The notes under the pieces were generated by a model that was not told where the DNA came from, made no database searches, and worked only from the letters and a program-made list of their open reading frames with translations. 64,000 bases of DNA. Origin: JASGCK01 sp031538565. Lineage in GTDB: Bacteria; Pseudomonadota; Gammaproteobacteria; Burkholderiales; Burkholderiaceae_C. The position numbers and the translations under genes are program-made. Positions within the stretch are counted from its first letter, which is position 1. Each line of letters starts with the position of its first letter. The stretch covers positions 1 through 64,000 of the forward strand of contig JAVKLS010000021.1 in NCBI GenBank assembly GCA_031538565.1, in the 5' to 3' direction. Shown here in pieces: positions 59,003-64,000 of the stretch.

Positions 59003-59488
59003 GTGAAAAAGTTGCTAATGCATTTTTGCGGCGTCATATCCGCAGCAGCTTTATTTGCCATCATGGTTTTAACGTTTTTTGACGTGATTGGCAGAAAAAT
59101 AGTTTCGCACTCCATTCCAGGGGCGTTTGAGCTGACCGAAATGTTGATGGTGGCTGTTATTTTTGCGGCTCTGCCCTTGGTGTCCGAGCGCGGCGAGCAC
59201 GTGGTGTTTGATTCCCTCGACTCACTTCTCCCCGCCTGGTTTAGCAAGTTGCAGCAGACCTTTATCAATTTAGTGTGCGGCATAGTTATGCTGGCGCTGG
59301 CATATCTAATGTGGCGCACAGGCAATCAATTTGCGCAAAATGGCGACGAGAGCGCCCAGCTCCATATTGCTAAAGCACCCTTTATTTACGGGATGTCTGC
59401 TTTTTGCGCCATCACAGGCGCCCTGCATTTAGGACTTATCGTCAAACCTAGCGCCGCGCTTGCCGAAGGCGAAGGGGCCGCGTTGTGA
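59003..59488 (+). CDS. dctQ: TRAP transporter small permease DctQ
   Basis: A 161-residue four-helix membrane protein: helices near residues 8-27 (ISAAALFAIMVLTFFDVIG), 42-60, 83-105 and 125-150. The helix 1 motif FFDVIGRKI is characteristic of DctQ. GTG start 3 bases after dctP. It links the receptor to DctM. It overlaps dctM by 4 bp. Confidence 0.9.
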   Translation: MKKLLMHFCGVISAAALFAIMVLTFFDVIGRKIVSHSIPGAFELTEMLMVAVIFAALPLVSERGEHVVFDSLDSLLPAWFSKLQQTFINLVCGIVMLALAYLMWRTGNQFAQNGDESAQLHIAKAPFIYGMSAFCAITGALHLGLIVKPSAALAEGEGAAL

Positions 59489-60783
59489 TTGAAACCCTTA
59501 TTGGCTTTGCACTGATATTTTTACTGGCGCTTATGCGCTTTCCGCTGGCTTTTGCGATGGGTCTGGTGGGGCTAGGCGGTATTGCCTACACACGCAGCTT
59601 GGACGCCGCGCTGGCAAGCACGGCACAAGTCGTGTACGAAACAGGATTTGCCTACACGCTCTCCGTTATTCCGCTTTTTATTTTGATGGGCAACTTTGTA
59701 GCGCGAGCAGGACTTGCGCACGAACTATTTGCCGCCGCCTATGCCTTTATTGGCCACAGACGCGGTGGCCTAGCTCACACCACCGTTGTCGCCTGCGCGG
59801 GCTTTGGTGCGATTTGCGGCTCCTCCATTGCAACAGCCGCCACCATGAGCAAAGTAGCTTATCCATCAATGAAAAAACTAGGCTACAGCGATTCGCTGTC
59901 CACAGGCGTGATGGCAGCAGGCGGCACGCTGGGCATCATGATCCCACCTTCAACCATCATGGTGATCTACGGCATCATCACCGAAACCAATATCGGCAAA
60001 CTCTTTGCAGCAGGCATCATTCCAGGCCTGTTGACCGCAGCTTTGATGATGTGCGGCATTGTGTGGATCACGGCGCGCAACCCCAGTCACGCACCTTCGG
60101 GCGAGCGCACCTCGTGGTCTGATCGATGGAAGGCCTTGCGCGGCATTTGGGGCGTAGCACTACTTGTCGTTGTGGTGCTAGGCGGTATTTATGGCGGATT
60201 TTTTACCGCCACCGAAGGCGCAGGCTTTGGCGCAGCAGGCGCATTTTTATTTGCACTGGCACGCGGCAGACTGAGTGTGCGGGCAACCTACGAAGTGTTG
60301 GTGGAGTCAGCGCGCACCACCGCGATGCTGTTTGCGCTCTTAATTGCAGCGACCGTCTTTGCTAACTTTGTCAACTTCACCACCATGCCAGGCGATCTAA
60401 AAGAATGGATTACACACCTTGGACTCTCGCCCACCATGATCATCGTGGCAATGATGCTGATCTACATTGTGCTGGGCACGGTCATGGAGGAGCTCACCAT
60501 GGTGCTGCTCACCATCCCTTTATTTTTTCCTATCGTTCAATCCCTTGGTTTTGATCCTGTGTGGTTTGGCGTTTTGATTGTGATGATTGTGCAAATCGGA
60601 CTCATCTCGCCGCCTGTGGGTATGAATCTATTTGTCATCAACTCATTGCTACCCAACGTAGGACTAGGCAGTATCTTCAAAGGCTGCTGGCCTTTTGTCG
60701 CCATCATGTGCGGGGTGCTCGCCATCTTGATTGCGTTTCCACAAATTAGTTTGTGGCTGCCCAGTTTGATGCAAGCAAAATAG
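59485..60783 (+). CDS. dctM: TRAP transporter large permease DctM
   Basis: A 432-residue permease with about 12 transmembrane segments driving Na+/H+-coupled uptake. Conserved parts are RFPLAFAMGLVGLGGI, IPLFILMGNFVARAGLA, CAGFGAICGSSIATAATM, GGTLGIMIPPSTIMVIYG and GLISPPVGMNLFVINSL. GTG start. Last gene of the dctPQM operon, followed by a hairpin terminator. Confidence 0.94.
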   Translation: MIETLIGFALIFLLALMRFPLAFAMGLVGLGGIAYTRSLDAALASTAQVVYETGFAYTLSVIPLFILMGNFVARAGLAHELFAAAYAFIGHRRGGLAHTTVVACAGFGAICGSSIATAATMSKVAYPSMKKLGYSDSLSTGVMAAGGTLGIMIPPSTIMVIYGIITETNIGKLFAAGIIPGLLTAALMMCGIVWITARNPSHAPSGERTSWSDRWKALRGIWGVALLVVVVLGGIYGGFFTATEGAGFGAAGAFLFALARGRLSVRATYEVLVESARTTAMLFALLIAATVFANFVNFTTMPGDLKEWITHLGLSPTMIIVAMMLIYIVLGTVMEELTMVLLTIPLFFPIVQSLGFDPVWFGVLIVMIVQIGLISPPVGMNLFVINSLLPNVGLGSIFKGCWPFVAIMCGVLAILIAFPQISLWLPSLMQAK

Positions 60784-60789
60784 AGTCAA

Positions 60790-60810
60790 AAAAATGACTT
60801 GCTCATTTTT
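60790..60810. terminator. Bidirectional hairpin terminator between dctM and the peroxidase gene
   Basis: AAAAATGA (60790-60797) and TCATTTTT (60803-60810) pair perfectly around CTTGC, with A/T runs on both sides. It separates two convergent genes. Confidence 0.75.
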
Positions 60811-60839
60811 CCGCGGACTTCGTGCTTGAATCGGTCTCT

Positions 60840-62051
60840 TTATTTGTCGCTCAATGTTTTTAAAAATGTCACTACCAAATCCACTTCCAAAGCGGTCAAG
60901 GCTGGCGCATCGCCAAGGTTTCGGTTGTACGGGACTTCGGTCACATTCACATTTGCCTTGTAGGCGGCAGGGGTATCATTAAATTTATCAACGATGCCAT
61001 CCACTGATGGATACCAACGTGTTGGATCCGTGTCCCTGGTCACGTAAAAATTAACCACATCGCGTAACTCTTTAAAAAATCCGTTATGCATCCAAGCCGT
61101 TTTTTTTGCTGTATTTCTCAGTGTCGGCACTTTGAATGCCCCGCATAGCGTGAGGTTTTGATTCGCACCACCCACGCCAAAATTAGTTCGGTTAGGACCG
61201 CACAAGCCAAGGTCGTAAAAATTCGGATCACTATTCGCGGGTATTTTGTTATTGCGTGGCACGCCAAGGTTGTCGTAGCTAAAGTCGGTGAACAAATGAT
61301 CCTTTGGATTTTTACTATTCTGATCTGCCGCATGACAAGACACGCAGTTACCTTTATTTGGATTCATGAACAAAGCCATGCCGCGCTGCTCGTCGAGCGT
61401 AAAGCTAGCTTTACCTGCCAGCACTTCGTCATATTTAGATGTGAACGGTGTGAAGCGTGTGCTGTTTTCAAACGTAGCGAGCGACTCGACCACCTTTTCG
61501 AAGGCTGCAACAGGATTTTCCAGCGCAGCGCTGCCGTGCACCGATTTGAACAAGTCCGCGTAACTGCTGGACGCAATTTTGCTAATCACAGCTTGCACGT
61601 TTGGGTTGTTCATCTCCGCCGCCACTAAAAATGGGCCTTTTGCTTGCTCGGTAAGGCTGGTTGCACGTCCATCGTGGAACTGACCGCCTACAGGTCCATC
61701 TGCTGTTACCAAAAAGGCGGGGGCATACATGGCGTACATAGCACTGGGCGCATTGCGAAGCCCCTGCGCGCCTGTGACGCCAAACGGAACACCGTTTGCA
61801 TTGCCATTGTTGCCGGAAAAGCCCTTGCTTGCGTCGTGACATGTGGCGCAACTCATACCGCGCGGCTCTGATAGGTTGGTATCAAAAAATATTTTTTTAC
61901 CGAGCAATTCAACAGGCGTTAAGCCTGCCTCATCTATCGCCATAGTGGGTGCGCTATCGCTACCGCCATATCCTGGCAAGCAGCAGGTTGTCACTAGTGC
62001 GAGGGCAAGCACTGCCCCTACCGCTAACGCAATTACGACTATTTTTTTCAT
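60840..62051 (-). CDS. Di-haem cytochrome c peroxidase/MauG-family protein
   Basis: A 403-residue periplasmic protein with an N-terminal hydrophobic export segment (VVIALAVGAVLALALVTTC) that may be a lipoprotein signal. Two haem c sites are seen: CATCHDASKG and CVSCHAADQN. Further family parts are KKIFFDTNLSEPRGMSCATC and TLRNTAKKTAWMHNGFFKEL with a Met ligand candidate. It would reduce hydrogen peroxide or oxidise a protein partner. Stands alone, convergent with dctM. Confidence 0.88.
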   Translation of the reverse strand: MKKIVVIALAVGAVLALALVTTCCLPGYGGSDSAPTMAIDEAGLTPVELLGKKIFFDTNLSEPRGMSCATCHDASKGFSGNNGNANGVPFGVTGAQGLRNAPSAMYAMYAPAFLVTADGPVGGQFHDGRATSLTEQAKGPFLVAAEMNNPNVQAVISKIASSSYADLFKSVHGSAALENPVAAFEKVVESLATFENSTRFTPFTSKYDEVLAGKASFTLDEQRGMALFMNPNKGNCVSCHAADQNSKNPKDHLFTDFSYDNLGVPRNNKIPANSDPNFYDLGLCGPNRTNFGVGGANQNLTLCGAFKVPTLRNTAKKTAWMHNGFFKELRDVVNFYVTRDTDPTRWYPSVDGIVDKFNDTPAAYKANVNVTEVPYNRNLGDAPALTALEVDLVVTFLKTLSDK

Positions 62052-62153
62052 TTTGAATGGGAAGGCAGTTGGGCAGTTTCAAGGTAGAACCCAGCTACAT
62101 CAGTCTTGATGCAGCGCAGGCGCGCCCTTTAGGGGACAAGTTCAAAGCTCACA

Positions 62154-63128
62154 TTAAGCCGCGCCCGCCAACGTTTGCACATGAGCGTGCACGCTGCTGG
62201 CAAGCGCCTCTAGGTTGTAGCCCCCCTCCAAGCTAGAGACGATGCGCCCCTTGCTATGCGCACCCGCAATGCGCATCAGCTCTTTGGTGATCCACACGTA
62301 ATCGGCTTCCAACATCCCAAGCTGACCGAGATCGTCATCACGGTGCGCGTCAAAACCCGCACTAATAAAAATGATTTCAGGCTTAAATGCCTCTAGCTCG
62401 GGCAGCCAGCCGTGTTTAATTTGCTGACAAATCTCAGACCCCTTGGTGCGTGCGGCAATGGGCAGATTACGCATATTGCCGCCTTGTGGGTTCGTGCCGC
62501 TGTGCGGATAAAACGGATGCTGAAAAATGCCGCACATCAGCACGCGCTCGTCGCCGCTCAAAATATCTTCTGTGCCATTGCCGTGATGCACATCAAAATC
62601 CACCACGGCAATACGGCTCAGCCCGTAATGCGTGAGCGCATATTTCACACCGATCGCCACTTGGTTAAAAAAACAAAAACCCATGGCGCGCCCGCTAGTA
62701 GCGTGATGCCCGGGTGGACGCACGGCGCAAAAAGCGTTATCGACCTCACCCCGCATCACAGCGTCGGTTGCGGCAATGACCGCGCCTGCCGCGCCCGTGG
62801 CGGCCGACCAACTATGCGGATTGAGCGTCGTGTCGGGGTCTAGCGGCAAGTAACGCAGTCCGGCTGTTTCAAATTGCTGCGTCAAATCCATCGCCGCATC
62901 AAACGTACCCTGCACGTGGCTGGCGGTATGCGCGAGCAGCAGTTGCTCAAGCGTGGCCTCAGTTGCCGTGCGACGCTGCACGCAAGCGTTCAAGCCCGAG
63001 CTCTCCATTTTGGCTTCGATGGCGGCAATGCGCTCGGGGCATTCGGGATGACCGTGTCCCATTTCGTGCCGCAGCGAATCGGGGTGCGTATAAAACGCGG
63101 TGGTATGAGTAGAGAATTTTTCGTGCAT
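62154..63128 (-). CDS. Histone-deacetylase-family hydrolase
   Basis: A 324-residue HDAC-like zinc amidohydrolase. The catalytic region shows RPPGHHATSGRAMGFCFFN, the zinc ligands in AVVDFDVHHGNGTEDI, and the second Asp in FISAGFDAHRDDDLG. Bacterial members deacetylate acetoin-related small molecules or acetylpolyamines. It is 6 bases from the next upstream gene on the same strand, so both may be cotranscribed. Confidence 0.9.
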   Translation of the reverse strand: MHEKFSTHTTAFYTHPDSLRHEMGHGHPECPERIAAIEAKMESSGLNACVQRRTATEATLEQLLLAHTASHVQGTFDAAMDLTQQFETAGLRYLPLDPDTTLNPHSWSAATGAAGAVIAATDAVMRGEVDNAFCAVRPPGHHATSGRAMGFCFFNQVAIGVKYALTHYGLSRIAVVDFDVHHGNGTEDILSGDERVLMCGIFQHPFYPHSGTNPQGGNMRNLPIAARTKGSEICQQIKHGWLPELEAFKPEIIFISAGFDAHRDDDLGQLGMLEADYVWITKELMRIAGAHSKGRIVSSLEGGYNLEALASSVHAHVQTLAGAA

Positions 63129-63134
63129 GGTGAT

Positions 63135-64000
63135 TTATTTGTCCTTGATAGGAACGCACAGCAAAGTCACCCAACCATTACTGTGCGCGACCTCCATCGG
63201 GTTGACCGCGTACACCTCGAGGGCGGGACGGCGTTTGTCGATTTTTAGTTTTTGCATTCTGATATGCCCATGAATTGTGTTCCAGCTCGAGGGCAAAAAG
63301 TCATAGCTGCCGCGCAGCGTCATTTGAAAATAACGCCCCGCAGGCAAGCGCAAACCCGCCTCACCTTCATTCAGATGCGTGACTGCCAGCCCCATGTCCA
63401 TCACGGCTCTCGCCTTCATAAACTGAACTTTGTGATACGCCGCAATCGCTGGTTTTTTCTCCCAGCGCTGTTCGTCTTTTTCTATGTTTTTCCACAAGCG
63501 AGGGTACGCCTCGCGCATCGCCGCGCGCATATCAAACAGCGTTCCCTCAAAGCGCTCCACCACGTAGCTTTGCGTTTGACGCTCGACCACGCCATCAAAA
63601 GTGAGCGCGGGATGCTCGCTTTCAGGATCGAGCTTGCCGCGCAAAAGTGCAAGTCCCAGCGCAAAGTCGTAGCCAATCATCTTGGCAAAAAATGCCTGCA
63701 AGGGGCGCATAGGAAGTGGCATCTTGGCGTGCATCGACCATGTCATGCGCGTCGCGCCTGGACCCGTCTCCTCAAACGCCCAGCGCACCTGCGCTGTATT
63801 TTTAAACGGACGAAAAAATGCAAGCTTTATGTCGATGCGCTGGTTTTCTTGGATGTACTCGTGCGTCATCACGCCTGCGCCAATTTTTTGTCCATCCCAA
63901 GCGCAAGAGCCACCCACCTCGGCGGGCTTGATGAGTGTGACTTTGACGTCAGGCTCGTGCAAAGCCCACGGACTCCACGCGGTCCAATGCTTCAAATCGC
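63135..64000 (-). CDS. SRPBCC plus GyrI-like effector-binding protein, 5' end outside the window
   Basis: The frame is open to the right edge and the DLKHWTAWSPW segment at the edge is the internal start of an SRPBCC (polyketide cyclase-like) domain, so the N-terminus lies beyond 64000. Residues up to about 150 form the SRPBCC domain (IKLAFFRPFKNTAQVRWAF). The rest resembles the AraC-effector/GyrI-like domain (MDMGLAVTHLNEGEAGLRLPAGRYFQ). It probably binds a small hydrophobic ligand. Function unknown. 286 residues are visible. Confidence 0.75.
   Translation of the reverse strand, partial: DLKHWTAWSPWALHEPDVKVTLIKPAEVGGSCAWDGQKIGAGVMTHEYIQENQRIDIKLAFFRPFKNTAQVRWAFEETGPGATRMTWSMHAKMPLPMRPLQAFFAKMIGYDFALGLALLRGKLDPESEHPALTFDGVVERQTQSYVVERFEGTLFDMRAAMREAYPRLWKNIEKDEQRWEKKPAIAAYHKVQFMKARAVMDMGLAVTHLNEGEAGLRLPAGRYFQMTLRGSYDFLPSSWNTIHGHIRMQKLKIDKRRPALEVYAVNPMEVAHSNGWVTLLCVPIKDK

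Noticed and set aside
1..64000. CRISPR array or cas genes
   Set aside because: No series of regularly spaced repeats with unique spacers was seen; the only short-repeat series is the set of four iterons at 9922-10034, and no Cas protein was recognised.

Overview
The window looks like a chromosome segment of a betaproteobacterium in the order Burkholderiales, most likely family Comamonadaceae. The basis is gene content and order: ispH-fkpB beside a divergent radC, a phasin-free phaZ depolymerase next to an RnfB-like ferredoxin, glnS, dcd, recJ with its upstream partner, lolC-lolD-tatD, an etfBA/acyl-CoA dehydrogenase block, Bug-type and TRAP solute receptors, and feruloyl-CoA synthase. The assignment is inferred from recognised families, not from a database search.

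Region 1 (1-1.95 kb) starts inside an IS3-type element whose end has cut off the 5' part of a TolC-family gene, followed by a secreted zinc-metallopeptidase-like protein. Region 2 (1.96-17.7 kb) is an integrated plasmid-like element. It holds a tyrosine recombinase with a dif-like site just upstream, an AT-rich three-gene cargo operon (SDR, 2OG-Fe(II) oxygenase, two-helix membrane protein), ParB and ParA, a ribbon-helix-helix/PemK toxin-antitoxin pair, an RPA-type replication initiator followed by four helically phased iterons, a frameshifted DUF2958 gene, a hairpin-rich non-coding stretch, two tiny membrane-protein genes, a replication-relaxation protein, a CHC2/TOPRIM primase and, at the right edge, a large serine recombinase. 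A 15-bp palindrome recurs four times across the replicon. The element stops 17 bp before fdsA (formate dehydrogenase alpha), which has no fdsG/fdsB before it and no fdhD after it. A decayed IS3 element with a 133-bp tandem duplication follows fdsA.

Region 3 (21.2-41 kb) is ordinary chromosome. It carries tRNA-Cys, tRNA-Gly and tRNA-Leu, the isoprenoid gene ispH, radC, polyhydroxyalkanoate mobilisation, an aromatic-type flavin monooxygenase cluster (MBL hydrolase, monooxygenase, DUF2783), glnS, glutathione peroxidase, a creatininase-type amidohydrolase, a GlcD-type oxidase, a crotonase/feruloyl-CoA synthase pair and a Bug receptor. At 39.7 kb an exported protein is put out of frame by a run of 13 G inside its signal peptide. 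Region 4 (41-45.9 kb) is a polymorphic-toxin locus: a Sec-exported Rhs protein, a DUF4279-like presumed immunity gene, a decayed orphan Rhs tip and a second possible immunity gene.

Region 5 (45.9-64 kb) returns to housekeeping and catabolic genes: RhlE helicase, RecJ, LolCD, TatD, acyl-CoA dehydrogenase with ETF, a carboxylesterase, a DctPQM TRAP transporter, a di-haem peroxidase, a histone-deacetylase-family hydrolase and a partial SRPBCC/GyrI-like protein that runs off the right edge.
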